Shown here: piece by piece, positions 43,894 to 56,367 of the stretch | Layout of the letters: each line of letters opens with the position of its first letter | Numbering within the stretch: the first letter of the stretch is position 1 | Source of the DNA: Skeletonema tropicum | Taxonomy: Eukaryota; Bacillariophyta; Thalassiosirophyceae; Thalassiosirales; Thalassiosiraceae | Direction: 5' to 3' | Length of the DNA: 64,000 nt | Assembly (NCBI GenBank): GCA_037178625.1 | Contig: CM074143.1 | Location: 1,488,001 to 1,552,000 of the forward strand | Made by a program: the position numbers and the translations under genes | The notes under the pieces: generated by a model | What the model was told of the DNA's origin: nothing | What the model saw: only the letters and a program-made list of their open reading frames with translations | The model's database searches: none

Positions 43894-44434
43894 TTACCTT
43901 TTTCCGATCCGCCCAAATTCTTCGCGTGCAGCGGCACAGAATTACATCAGAGTGTCCATTGCAGGTCGGTACGGAGAGTCACGTGCAGTTGGTTTTATTC
44001 GACGCATCAGTTGAGACGCCAAAACTTTAACACCCACTACTGATGACTCATCTTTCCTCTCAATAATGGACAACCCTTTCGTCCCAAATCAGTTCTTCTC
44101 CACCTTCGCATGCAGCGGTGCTATCGCTGATTATTGTGGTTAAATTCAATGCGGATGAGAGAGGGCATGGTGGTTAGGCGGCCACCGGTAGCATGGTCAT
44201 GGTCTATTATTTATTACTCAAAAGGCTGTTCGAATTTTAAGTATCCTGTAGAATGTCCGTTTGCGTGCCGTTTGCCGTTGCCTTTTGAATATTCTCTTTC
44301 TTGTGAATAAGAAATCCACTTCCCGAGGCTTTGAAGTGACTTCTGATAAAGAGAAACATCCTAGCCTATGTCATAGCGATACTTTATGAGAAAGGACCAT
44401 GTAAAAAATACTCCCATTATGAAAGGGACGCCAT
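43894..44434 (-). repeat. Right terminal inverted repeat of the 4.8-kb element
   Basis: Reverse complement of 39606-40138 with scattered differences. Its outer end abuts the cluster of GCACCCGGGTGCC repeats. Confidence 0.8.
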
Positions 44435-44810
44435 AAGATCAGCCTTCGGAGGACGGGTGACATCCGTAGAACTTCTACGTAGGAATTCTCACATAACCCT
44501 CGTACCTTTTTTGACCGCCGAAGCACCTTTTTGAACGGCACCCGGGTGCCAAACATGAAATGCCGCCCGCCGATCGTGATTTTGCTTTGGTACCCGGGTG
44601 CCATTTCTCCGGGCAACACACACGATGATCAGCAACATACTGGTATATCCCTACCTAGCTGGAAATCTAATACTCCACCCTGGTACCAAATCCCGCCGCC
44701 GGAGGCTTTGAAAAAAAGTACCCAGGTGCCATATTTCCGGTCACAACTAGCGCTTGTTAGTGACCGCCTGCCGGAGCAAAATCTGAAAAAAGCACCCGGG
44801 TGCCATGCCC
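44435..44810. repeat. Cluster of (G/C)(T/C)ACCCGGGTGCCA palindromic repeats
   Basis: Variants of the palindrome occur at about 44539, 44590, 44719 and 44792, followed in most cases by CCGGGCAAC or similar. The last one is the left edge of duplication copy 2, and the same word is the left edge of copy 1 (26134). CGGAGGACGGGTGACATC at 44455 is also an inverted match to GATGTCACCCGTCCTGCC at 44823. Confidence 0.75.
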
Positions 44811-45430
44811 TCTGGGCAACTGATGTCACCCGTCCTGCCGTTCGGCTATGGTACTTTTTCCCTCTTCCGAAGAAAAAGTAGAGAGATCCGCACCATGATG
44901 AATTGATCTCTACTATGTGAATGCTGCCACACCAGTTCCCTGAACCGTATGATTGCCCTCGGTAGCCTGTTGTTCGAGTGAACGATTGACATAACCGTCT
45001 CTGCGCTCAATCTTGACACATTTTGTCTCCTCGGCAGCTGCTACAGCTACTATACTGACTACTGCTCCCGAAGTCTTTCGCTAGATGTTATTAATGATTT
45101 GCTCAAGACGCTTGGCAACTTCCGGATGAGAAACAGTGCATCCACGGTTTGAATGAATTATCAGGTTTTTGCTCTCTATCGCTGGTTTATCCAATTCATA
45201 TCAAACCATGGCCAATTATTTGATGGTGGTGCTCAACCCAATGTTCAATCAACTTATCAATGTCTCCTGCAAACTTACGCATTTAATGCGCAAAATGCAT
45301 TTCCATTCACGCGAGTCTTGGGAAACCCGTTGAATATGAATAATGATGTTACCGCACAACCAAATTACGATAACACATATTTGAGCTCGATTGCAATCTT
45401 CTTCGGTAGGATCTTGCTCATGGACTCTTC

Positions 45431-45471
<41 letters not shown>

Positions 45472-47028
45472 TGGGGTTGTATTCACTACTGTCGCTATCA
45501 AAAACATTAAACGTAACAGTAATTTTCCTCTTCTATTAAGAATCATTTCTAATGATGTCATTATCTTCTGAGAAGTGATCTGCATTTTTGGACATTGCCG
45601 CCGGAGAAGTTTGGTCCCTTTCGATCTTCTTTACAACATCACCTCCGGCATCATCCTCCTCACGGTTGATACGGACACATCAGTATGCAAGGTCGTTGTT
45701 ACTGTTTGCTGCTCCGTCGACAGATTGCAATGTAGCACCAATGAATCGTCTAAGCCAGACTCGTTCCCTTGCCACTTCTCAACAAGTTCTAGTTTGTGCT
45801 GATTCTCATCTTCTCCAAGATGATTACTCGCGCGTAGATTAAGGCTTAGCCATCGTTGATGTGTCCGCAGACGATGTGAAAGTGGCGGCCGATCCACATC
45901 AAAATTATTTGCTGCTGAGGCTTTGATTGTCTCACCTTCTTCTTGGTAATGGCACATACAAAAAAGATCCAGCCAAAGCATTTTGTTTACATCATTTGTA
46001 CCATATCAGAGGAAGGATTCATTTAGTTTGTTCCAATAGGCACCGCTGTATGTCATTTCAGTACAACCATTGGAATCATCGTCCGAACCATTGCATTAGT
46101 GTTTGGCCAATTCTATTGCATATTGGCAATTGGCATCATTGATGTGAACATCATTCTTCCTTACATTCGCAAATTCAGCAGCCAAACATAGTACTGCATA
46201 TATCGCGGTGATAGACCAAACACCCGGTTGAGACTGAGTCGACAGTTGCCTCGCACAGAGAATTACCAAGTACGTGTGTTGACATCATCTGAGACGCGTT
46301 TGATCAACTCAACGAAGAGCAAACGAGCATATAAGCATGTCGAGTCTCTGCGACGTCTCGCCAAGACATGTCGTCACGGGAGCGGAGTCAAAATTTTTGA
46401 TGGTGAGAGTTTCTCTCTCCTAGTGCAGTATTTTGACGGTAGGTTAATCAGCGAGTTTAGAGACGCGATTTCAATTACTGCAACAGGAGATTGCATATTG
46501 ACTACATTATTAGATGCTTCGTCAGTAGGGGTGCTCGGCTTGTGATTGGGTTCTCATGGTCACTAAAAAAGTTGCTAAGTGATGAAAAACTCCATCTCCG
46601 TTACCAAAAAACTCCGTGTGACCCCGCAAAAAAATGAAATTATTCCTACGTAGAAATATTTGTCCTACTAAAAGCCAACCGCTCGGCGCTCGTGAAAATC
46701 TAGTATTGTAGCAAGCTATCTACAATGGAAAAAGTATGTCAGAAAAAGCGAGAATGCATACGAAAGCATCTCACACGAGGATTGCACTCACAACTACATA
46801 GAGGAAACACAGTAAACTGCATGGGCCTACGGCGAACAGTGCAACCATCACTTCTATCACTTGCCATCCCTCCCCCGATCATCAATATACTCGTCGTTGT
46901 TCTGCATCCTACATGAGAGCAGCGCAGCAGTAAAATAATAAAATAATCCCTCCCGTGAGCGTCGACCACAACATTGACACAAACAAACCCGCCGGCGACA
47001 CTCTCCATCATCGCCTTCATCTGTAATC

Positions 47029-48346
47029 ATGGGGCGGAGCAACCAAAAGAAGAGGGAAAAACGACGCCAGCAGCAGCAGCAGTGATGATGACAGCAGCAG
47101 CGAAGAGGCAAAGCTGTCAGCAAAGCTACCAGCAAAACTGAAAGACCAACACGCCGATGCTGTGGAGACAACAAATCATTCACTGTTCAATGCATGCCAG
47201 ATTATCGTCGCCGTGTTAAGAAATTTATGCAACATTTGGAGACGGAGTACCCTGAAGTCTATAATGAAGTTGTGTACGAACTCAGCTCCGAGGAGAAAGC
47301 AGATAAAAGTCTTCACTATCACAACGCAACGCATAGTTTCTACTACGATAACTTTCCCACCAAATTTTTGCAATCCGTCTTGAGTAATCAATAGAAAGAT
47401 GAAGAGAAGGAGATTCGATATGTCTATGATCATTTGTGCTAATACCACGATGCCATCCTCAAGTGCGCGGAGTTCTCCCCTTACGATTTACCACGCAGCT
47501 ATCGGATTCAAATGGCGCCGTATCGAGAAACTTGTTACATTGGAACCGGCAGGTACTGTGAAAAAGCCGACAAGCGCCCCGCCGAGTGTTTTGATACGCG
47601 ACGAAATAAGTGACGCAATGAAGCTTCTACGCAATTATCGCAGTGATGTTGAGTGGCTAAAGGGGAATTTAGCGGGGATAGTGAAGAATGCAATGGAAGG
47701 ACGAGCGACTGAAAATGGGAACATCAAAGATGGCGGAACTGCTGCTGCAGCTGTTGCTGCTGCTGCAAAAGCGACTGAACTACTTGTGCAAAGAATGGCA
47801 GGAATGGAGAAACGTTCGGGGCATCTTCTTCAGTTCATACCAATGGCAGTTTGCAAGCTTACGCGTCCTTGCCTCAGAGACTGGAGGCACGCCTCTATCC
47901 TTAGTCCACGCACCAGGATCCTGATGCATCGTAGCAGAAGAAGCACGGATGCCTTCAACAGATTCTGGGTGGAGAAGATGGCTGCAGGGGTTTCCTTCAA
48001 ATGCAATTCTAGATGGCAGTGGCAAGCAGATTGATACAACAGTCAGGCATTTCCGCCTCTTGAAGAATGGCAACTTGCCACGCAGCTTCAGGAGATTTAA
48101 GGAGATCCTACGACAATCGTCATGGAATTGATGGAGAAAGAAGTTGAAGATGAGATTCGCATTCGTCACGTCCATGATATGGACTTTTTCTTCTTTAGAA
48201 GCACTTATGACAAAGCTTTGAAAGGTGTCCGGGAGAAGTATCCAGAATTTGCAAGTGCAAAGAGTGACTGGAAAGTGTCAACCTACTGTAGGCAGATGAA
48301 AGATGTAAATGTCTTGCTTAAGAAGGGAGCCATAAATTTGGTGTAG
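47029..48346 (+). pseudogene. Decayed protein-coding gene, copy 2
   Basis: Same pieces, stops and frame changes as 28370-29687; the translated segments are identical. The decay therefore preceded the duplication, or the breaks are features of the parent (introns or frameshifts) that I cannot resolve. Confidence 0.5.
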
Positions 48347-48824
48347 CTTAATTTTAAGTATTAATTATTTGTTACGGTGTAATGTTCCAATACCGTCGTC
48401 AATTAGTTTGATTTTGTGCTTATGACGCACGTTACCTCGTTGATTGCGGGGGTTTCGGATACTTGGCTGTCCACGTGAAGAAACCCGTTCAAGGGGCACT
48501 TAGGAGTTTTTAAGCCCTTATTCTTGACCCTGCATACTTCTGCATACTTTTTCCACTACGTATATAGCAATGAAGTACTTTGCCTTAGTCTGTCCGATAA
48601 TGGCTGTCATCACACCTTCATCCTAGCATATCTTTTTACTAAGTATATTTCCAAACGAAGCGAGCGCAGCTAGCGGAGCATCTCCATGGGGAAGATGAGC
48701 CGAGCGGAGCGATACGATGTTCTAAGTGGAGCGTTGCTCTCACAGAGAACTATATTCAGTCTAAGTCAGATGCGTACAGTTTCGGTCCTAATAAGAAAGA
48801 TATAAATATAATGTTTACCGAGGG

Positions 48825-48896
48825 ACTATTGCCCAGGGGTCGAACGCTGGGTCTACCAATTGCCGGTTGGTTGTTTTTCCACTAAACTAACAATAA
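48825..48896 (-). tRNA. tRNA-like sequence, copy 2
   Basis: Identical to 30166-30237, with the same A-box and B-box-like words and the same T-stem mismatches. Confidence 0.3.
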
Positions 48897-50313
48897 TATC
48901 ATGCAAACAGAATACAATATTCCTTACCTGCAGCAAGCAATAGCAGTCCATTAAGTTGATGGGAAGTAGGGACTGGGCGTGACATCGTGCGAACACCAAA
49001 CATCGCCCATGATGTCGGATATTTGCGGGATAGTCTGGCCTGGTATCACGAGAGAGCTACCTCTTGTGCAAATCCACTACACTACTTTGTTGCTGCAACT
49101 GGATGCAACTTAGAACATCGTATCGCACCGCTCGGCTCATCTTCCCCATGGAGATGCTCCGCTCGCTAGCTGCGCTCGCTTCGCATAGTTCTCTGTGAAA
49201 GCAACGCTCCACTTAGAACATCGTATCGCACCGCTCGCCTCATCTTCCCCATGGAGATGCTCCGCTCGCTGCGCTCGCTTCGCAAACATAGTGAAACAGC
49301 GTGATTGGAAACGGCGGCTCCCTATGTCTGCTGACAAGAGTATTTCTCTCAACTTTCGCTTCCCCCCTCCTCCTACTCTCTAGAGAGAGAGGAGCAATCA
49401 AGAGAACAATTCTTTCCGCCAACATTTTTGCAGCACACAGCTAGCTACCACATTACCTCTTTCACCTCATCGTCATCTACGTCTGTGCCCTTCGAGACGT
49501 AACAAATGCATCGGCTCAGGGAGACAATAGAAACATCGCGAGATGATGCCTTACCTTCCATCAATCACCATCACAACAATATCAAGAAGCAAATCTCCTG
49601 CTTGACATTTACTGAGTTACACTCGCACTTGCTTGATTTCATCTAAAGTTGTTACCAAGGTTCCCTGCGTTGAGCTGACTGATATGATGCTTGCCCCCCT
49701 TACGTACCCCGAGTAATTTTAAGAAGTGATTCTTTCTTGCCCCTCCTCTCTTCTACAGATAGCACCTCTATCTATCTCTCTCACTCAGTCTACGTGAAGG
49801 CTTCTATGACCTTACAATTTGCAATGTGTAATAACTTCATGATCAGTTCTTAGCTTACAACAAATAATCCAATCCAAATTCCCGAGACACAAAACTGACC
49901 GGTCTGACGTCACCTGACATAGGTCCTCTTACTTTGCCTTTGTCTGTCCGATAAGTAATGGCTGTCACACCTTCATCCTAGCTATCTATTTACTATTTTT
50001 CTCCACTTCTATTGGATTGCTACAGAAAGCAAGAAGCGGGCGGCGTTGAGCGTTGATTGAGTCCTAGCGTTGGCGTTGACGGACGCCTGTCAACTACGCT
50101 ATGGCAAGCCAGCCATCCTACCTTCAGCAGAATCATTTCAGAAAATAATAATCATGAGACCATCCAACGCCCTCGTCTACTGCTGCTCCTCTCACAATAA
50201 TGATCAACTTTATCATACTCTTACATGATGTGCATTATGGTCACATGTGAAGACGACTCCAGCACATTCAGAAAAATATTCATGCCTATTTCTTTTCTGA
50301 CACGCTCTGCATT

Positions 50314-52019
50314 TCATCTGCGTCGCTCGTCGCTCTCCTCTCGCCTAGTCGATGCAGAAGCTGTATTGCCCGATGGCTGCGGATTCATCGAGGGGGGACC
50401 CTGCGAGCTTTGGACCTGGAGCGGCAGAGCTACCTGCTGCCATGACTGATGTAACGGATCCAATTGCAATTGCAATTGGATCTGTGATTGCTGCTGCTGC
50501 CCGAAAGATTGGTTGGTAGGAGTTAGATTGAGAGACGGAGCCATCAACTGCTGCACATGTTGCAGCACGAGACTGGGTTGCAATTGATCCAATTGTTGTG
50601 CTCCCTGGGGTGCGCTGATTATCCCCACGCTATTTGGGTGTTGTTGTATATTACTCAATAAGCTGCTGAGCAGAAGCGCATTTGATGATGGATTCGATTG
50701 CTGTTGCAGGCTTGGCAAGATATTCACATGAGCTGCCGGCTCAGATTGGGGAGTCGTCGAGTAGTTTGAATATAATGCCCCATTGCCATTGGGAATCATG
50801 CCATTCGGCGGCAACAGCCCTTGAGAAGCCGAGGATGGAGCTGAAACCGATAGAGTCGTTCGTAGTGAATCAGATGGGAGCACATGAACATTCTGTTGGT
50901 TCAAAAGATGCTGAAGAAGAATGACTTGCTGCTGTAGCTGTTGCTGAATAAGCTGCTGTTGTTGCTGTGCCTGTGCCAACAGTTGTTGACGAGTCAATCC
51001 TTCAAGTGAAGCAGACTGAAGCGCAGTTTGTGTGTGAAGTAGCTGTCCCAACAGAAGCTGTCCAAGATCAGATTGATATAGCTGCTGCTGCTGTTGCTGC
51101 TGCTGATCATGATGGCGCCGCTGCTGCTGCACAGCCTGTGTCAGAACGTGGACCAATCCATTTTGATTTTGACTCACATTTTGATCGATGGCGATGGAAG
51201 ATGTTGGCAGTGCGTTGATGCTGACAGCACTGTTTTGATACAACGGTGGAAGAAGTTGAAGTTGCCGATGAAGATTATTGGCATTGGAATTGGAATTGCT
51301 AGGCACACGAGGCATTTCATCTGCTAACGAATCAGTACAATCATTCGTCATTGCAGACGAACGTGTTGTATTATGTGTCTTTCTTGCTGCTGGACCACGA
51401 GAAGCGAGTCGATGGCGTGGGGCAGACGACAGTGATGATGAAGGATTGCCATCAAAGCGATTATTCGAGCGCTGCGAATGACGTTGATGTTGGGTAGGCA
51501 GTCGATCAGCGTGGTGCAACTGCAGTGAAGCCGCTACCGCATTATTACCATCATTACCCTCTGCATTTGGTCGTTGCGATATTCGCCGGGAGCGGCGCCG
51601 TTCCTCTTTCCTACGCTCCGATATATCCTTGCCTCTAATGGCATATGCCATCGCTTGGGCAGCTCTATCGGCTGCATCTTTCCTTGACAGCTCGTTCCAT
51701 TGGCCGGTTTCAGAACTCTTCTTGAGAAATCGGCCGGGTGGATCCATCGAGTAGATTGCTTCAACGATGGCTTTGGAGATGTCCATCTTTTGCCTCTTCG
51801 TGCCAGCCATGTAGGCATCCTTTGGCATACATACATTGTGAATACACGACGGTTATGGTTATTATAAACAATTTCAATTGGACGAAGAGGATAATGAAGT
51901 TGAGGCTCACTTACCTTTTGCTCATCGAGTATCCTTCGAAAGTGTCCATTGCCAGGATGTTGGTTGAACGAAGCTCCTCGGCCCGACAACACATCGTTAT
52001 CATTTGGCGTTATTGCCAT
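50314..52019 (-). CDS. DUF6824-domain protein with Gln-rich C-terminus (copy 2)
   Basis: Exon 1 51915-52019, 95-nt GT-AG intron, exon 2 50314-51819; 536 residues, open. Identical to copy 1 from the QSDLGQLLLGQLL segment to the end, but with about a dozen substitutions before it, among them ASFNQ for VSFNQ, KRQK for KKQK, RGKDISE for RSKDISE and YQNSAVSINALP for NQNSAASTNTLP. The DUF6824 motifs are intact. The uneven divergence suggests gene conversion or a chimeric origin. Confidence 0.88.
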
Positions 52020-52064
52020 TTTAATATTTGCTTTGTTTAATGTTGAAGTTGGTCTCGTTTGACT

Positions 52065-52925
52065 CACCCGAAGAAAGCGATGAAGCAATTGAAGTGGATA
52101 AGTAGCAGTGTTGTCTCGTTAGTGTTCTAAGTCGCTATGAACAACGTTGGGTAGAAATTTTGAGACGTCGCAATGTAATTTGGGAGCGAGGAATAATTAT
52201 CAATACTATATAGTACCGCTGCTTGCGTTGCGCATCGTATCGCATAAGAAGTAAGCATGATGTAATTGCAGCAGGCTCATTGAAGTGAAGAATGAAAGGA
52301 AGCAAAGCGTTGGAGAAAGACGCAGTGGCCAGTGAGGTGTTGGTTTGCTAGCTACCTCTGTTCCTTTCGTGGTAGATATGACGCGATTATACTACATAAA
52401 AAGCTCCCTCTTGAGAGCTGGACTCTCTTTTGCTTGGCACTCTTTCGGAGTAGCTAGATTGTACTCCTAGAGATTTCTTCTCAAAAACCTATTACTTGTA
52501 CTCGCTGAAGTATAAGTACTGGCCCGTGGTTATTGGCCCGTGTCCCAGAGATGTCTTCGCAGACCTTACTAATGTCGGGTATTCTACAACACGATGAATG
52601 ATCCTTTGACGGTAACACTGTGATTAATATCATCTTATCACAAGGATGCTCACTAATTACCTCATGCTCACTACGTTGTCAATCTCACGTGAAGCATCAG
52701 CCTCGATCGAGATTGGAAAGGATGGAGAAGGCTCTATTCAATAAATTGTTCCAAGTTTGCTGTGTGCTACTGTTTGCTTGTCTATGTAGTTAATGCTTGA
52801 TGGCTATTATATCAAACTAATAATATTACATCAAGTTGTTCTAGCTTGCTTTCGACCACCAACTCCAAGTTGGAGGACCGTTACTATTACTATAATTATC
52901 CGAATTGCTCATGCTCATGATGTAG
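52065..52925. other. Intergenic, between copy 2 and the kinase gene
   Basis: Upstream flank of DUF6824 copy 2 and 3' flank of the kinase gene. It differs from the flank of copies 1 and 3, which agree with each other for a further 230 bp. No gene or repeat recognised. Confidence 0.5.
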
Positions 52926-54956
52926 TTACGCCCGTTTCACCTGCAAGATTGCTCCTCCCATGGTAATCTTGTCACCAACGAAGGCCTGCCTACTTTTGCC
53001 GCTCGCAAGTCTCGTCCCATTTATCAATGTCATCTCATCACTGGAAGAAGATGACATATCTGTAATTCGTACCGAGTGCAAATTCTTTTTGGAGGCGATC
53101 ACAAATTTGGCATGGACGGAAGAGATTCTGTCATCCTGCGTCAATGCGAGCTTGGCCGAGTCTCTCAATGCTTTGGCAGTACTACTACCCGGTTCTCGGC
53201 CAACAACTACAGTATCGGGATAATCTCCACCAAAGGACACTTCTTGACCTTTCTGAGCTCCAGAAATGACCTCCAATTTGAGAAATGCACTCTTGCTTCG
53301 ACTCGCAGCAGCAGCGGTGGCAGCAACATTACCGTCATTGTCATTACTATCCAACAATTCCCAATCCATATCTTCCACCTCATTCCCTTCTTCCTCACTA
53401 GAATCATCGAGAAGGCAAATCATGTCACTATCTGTTTGCGTCGCAATAGTCCTTGATGATACCTTTTGCTTCTTGCAATTTTCAACATTTTCATCAGATG
53501 ATTCGGATGACTGGGAGGTTTGTTCCTTTTCTTTTGTGCGGCGAGAAGGATAGCGACGTGGAGATTTTCCAGCTGTAGCAGCAGCCGCTGCTGGTTTCTT
53601 TGGACTAGCAGCAGCAGCATCAGCTGTCTTTGCATTCCTCTTTGTTGTTGCAGCCACTTTCCCACCTCCACTTGACAATGTTGCAGTGACAGTAATTTTG
53701 TTCAAATGCCCCCTCAAAGAGTCATAATCGGGCTTCTCCGCATACTCCAAACTCATCACCTCGTTGAAATACTTGCCCATTTGTACATCCACCCCTGCAA
53801 CCTTTAGCTCATTAAACAACGTACTTTTGGAGCGTTTCGACTTGTCCATTTCTTGTTGTTTGATTTGATAGAGTTCATCGTCTGATTTGGCCTGAGACCA
53901 CGGTAGAACATCTTCATCACCGCCCTTTCCTCTGCGCTTACTTCCACCACTACTTTGAATCAACAACAAAATAACTTCACAAATTACATACCCCAAAGCC
54001 TCCAAATCATCTCTCCTACTAGGCGTATGACCCCCCATAACATTCAAAGAAGCATAGGTTGGAGTACCCACCAACGGTGCACCCGGGAATGCATCCTCTC
54101 GATGAGAAGTGGATGACATGTCGGAATAACGTTCGACCAATCCAAAGTCAATGAGGCGTATACGACTGGCTACATTATTGGATGTCTTCTTGCCACGACT
54201 ATTGTTGTTGTTATTGGATGGTTTGGCCAACATGAAGTTATCAGGCTTGACATCTTGAAATAGATAATTCTGAGTATGCATGGCATGAATACAGTTGAAT
54301 AATGATGTGGCTACATCTCCGAGTGGAATTTTAGTAGAAGCAGCTTTTGACGAGCTACTGCTATTGCTGAGTAAGATAGGAACGATCTCGGAGAGGGGGG
54401 CTGCCATTCGTTCCATGACGAGGTAGCGAAATTCTGTTTGTAACATCATGAATTATTGGTTGGCAGACGAGATGGAGAGAGAGAGGCGACGACAATAATT
54501 TCAATTAGCACCGAACAACAAAGCACGGCGAGAATCATTTACTCACATATTCCATAGACAGCACATGGATATAATAATATTGAACTCACTCTTATCCGCC
54601 GCCTCACCATAGGCCGGTGGTCCACCAACACCCATCAAAGGAATCTCCGGAAATTTCGTCCCCCGATTCGCTCCGGAATTTTGCAAGATTGTATATTCAT
54701 GCAACAACAAATCGGCATTCCGCTCCACTGCCGTTTTCTTTCGCTTCTTATTGGTGGACGCCTTACCGGAGGAAGAGGGGGGGAGGTTGACACATTTGAT
54801 GGCGTACTGCATGCTGCTATTTTTATTTGTGGATTTGGAATTATTTGGTGGATCGAGAAGTTCGTGGACCGAGCCGCAGGCGCCGCTTCCGAGAAGACGA
54901 CCGATTGTCCATGGCTTGCTTGCTTTGCCGATTGTTTGGCCTTGTGGCGATGACAT
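52926..54956 (-). CDS. CK1/VRK-like protein kinase with C-terminal FHA domain
   Basis: Exon 1 54590-54956, 156-nt GT-AG intron, exon 2 52926-54433; 624 residues. Kinase domain at about 15-380: glycine loop LLGSGACGSVHEL, YAIKCV (ATP Lys), YLFQDVKPDNFML (catalytic loop, with Gln-Asp for the usual Arg/His-Asp), LIDFGLVERY (DFG) and GTPTYASLNVMGG then SRRDDLEALGYVICE, the wording of casein kinase 1 and vaccinia-related kinase families. The lysine/serine-rich linker has a basic KSPRRYPSRRTKEKE and an acidic stretch. The last 125 residues are FHA-like: VVVGREPGSS, RISSVHAKF and LINGTRLASG, which bind phosphothreonine. FHA plus VRK-like kinase suggests a nuclear, possibly chromatin or DNA-damage role, inferred from the domains. 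Confidence 0.85.
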
Positions 54957-55217
54957 TTTATATTATTGCTTTGGTCTGTTGATACACGTATTGATGCTGG
55001 CCGGCAACAGTTGAACACAATCCGCAGATCGTATAAAAATGATATGAACTGGTCGCTCAAAAACTCAAAAATGAAAGCAACTGCCAAATCGAAAATCGAT
55101 TACCTAAGTATCCTCTACAATAGGAATTAGTATACTTAGGAAGCGCACTATCTAGAGAGAGTCATAGCGGTTATCATTGTCTTGTCTTCCCACATTTTAA
55201 TTAAACAATCTACTTCA

Positions 55218-56315
55218 GGCCCGTTCTGTCAAGAGTTTTTTGAGCCTATTTTGGAGCCTATTCTTGTCCCTATTTTCTCACCTCAAGAATAGGATGGAAA
55301 ATAGGCTCAAAACCCCCTCAAAATCAGACCCTTTTTGAGGAGGTTTTCGATCCTATTTTCAAACCTATTTTCAAACGAAGATCAGGAATATCGGAAACAC
55401 CACCTCTATCATCCACACTGGTCTAATCTGGCAACGGCACCATGATAGCCGCTGTTAGTAGCTATGTCCGCTCAGCCACTCCATTAAAAATGATTCGAGT
55501 GGTCTAAACCGAACATAATAATGCCATGAGTGGTAGAGCCGCAGGGTTTTACATACAGTTCAATAATAATATAAAATATTAATTACATATATGTTTTAAT
55601 GACTACCTAAATCCCCCCCTTATTCTTCACCCCTTTGATACTATTGGCGTTGAAATAACCGAACCTATCGCATATATTATCGAGAGACAAAGTTTTATCG
55701 CTCGCCACTATTTAATCCACCGCATAAGCTTATTGCTGTGCTGAGTTGTGTATCTAGTAATTTATGCCTTTTTTGTGTGCACATCATAATTAAATGCCTA
55801 CTTGAGGGGTAGTGATATTGATAGCTGTTCCGGGAGGACGAATTATCGGTTCGTAATAATATCATTAATATGCCAAGGCGAAGTGGTTTCATTCATTGTC
55901 TAACTACCCCTAACGCACTGGTTTGCATCCACATGTTGTGTCGATCTTGATCACTTGGAATGGCGCCTCATTAATTAAATAACTAGGTCATCTACAACGA
56001 CGCCCTGGTGAGAATATTTTGTCATAAGCCATATCTATTAGCGACGCTATCGATAATACACCGATAATCTTTATGGACGTATTTGAAGGGCCGTCTGTGT
56101 AGGATGTCATCGTGCCGACATGGTGGTTTACATTGGGTGGCCATTCTCGGAAATCACCGAATCTACGGCGAAACTCGGCGTTCAAAAATAGGACGGGCCA
56201 TTTCGCCATTCTGTCAACAAAAGCCCTATTTTGCCGAAAGAAGCGGATAGAAAAGAAAAGAGGGAAGAATAGGCTCCTCCAGAATAGGCTCCAAAAACTC
56301 TTGACAGAACGGGCC
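55218..56315. mobile_element. Harbinger/Tourist-like non-autonomous element
   Basis: Terminal inverted repeats begin GGCCCGTTCTGTCAAGAG and match perfectly for 23 bp, then imperfectly through repeated GAGCCTATT phrases. TCA flanks both ends (55215-55217 and 56316-56318), a 3-bp target duplication as in PIF/Harbinger elements, and plant Tourist ends have a similar GGSCC start. Length 1098 bp, no convincing transposase ORF. The left subterminal region folds on itself (AAGAATAGGATGGAAAATAGGCTC with GAGCCTATTTTGGAGCC). Confidence 0.75.
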
Positions 56316-56367
56316 TCAGATATTACATAATTATAATATGTAGGACTCGAACTGGTGACTTGCATTA

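Larger units (their letters stand above)
39606..44434. mobile_element. 4.8-kb element with terminal inverted repeats of about 535 bp
   Basis: The left arm (39606-40138) is repeated in reverse complement at 43894-44434 with moderate divergence and small indels. Shared landmarks: CATAGGCTAGGATGTTTC, TTCAAAAGGCAACGGC, GATGAGTCATCAGTAGTGGG, AACCAACTGCACG and TGCACGCGAAGAATTTGG. Outer ends are ATGGC(A)GTCCCTTTC. Long arms around a central ORF recall Mutator-like or foldback elements. No clear target duplication found, and arm divergence shows the insertion is not recent. Confidence 0.75.
44786..52064 (+). repeat. Segmental duplication, copy 2 (about 7.3 kb)
   Basis: Direct copy of 26129-33433, offset about 18.66 kb. 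Nearly identical over the left three quarters, more diverged across the 5' half of the DUF6824 gene. Contains the same microsatellite, decayed CDS, tRNA-like sequence (48825-48896), inverted repeat (about 48654-49285) and DUF6824 gene. The left end abuts the long-TIR element's repeat cluster. Confidence 0.95.

Noticed and set aside
44535..44810. CRISPR-like array of CACCCGGGTGCCA words
   Set aside because: Spacing is irregular, repeats are short and variable, and the context is eukaryotic.
56330..56365. Possible tRNA at the minus-strand word AGTTCGAGTCCTA
   Set aside because: Only the B-box word fits; the T stem and the rest of the cloverleaf do not pair.
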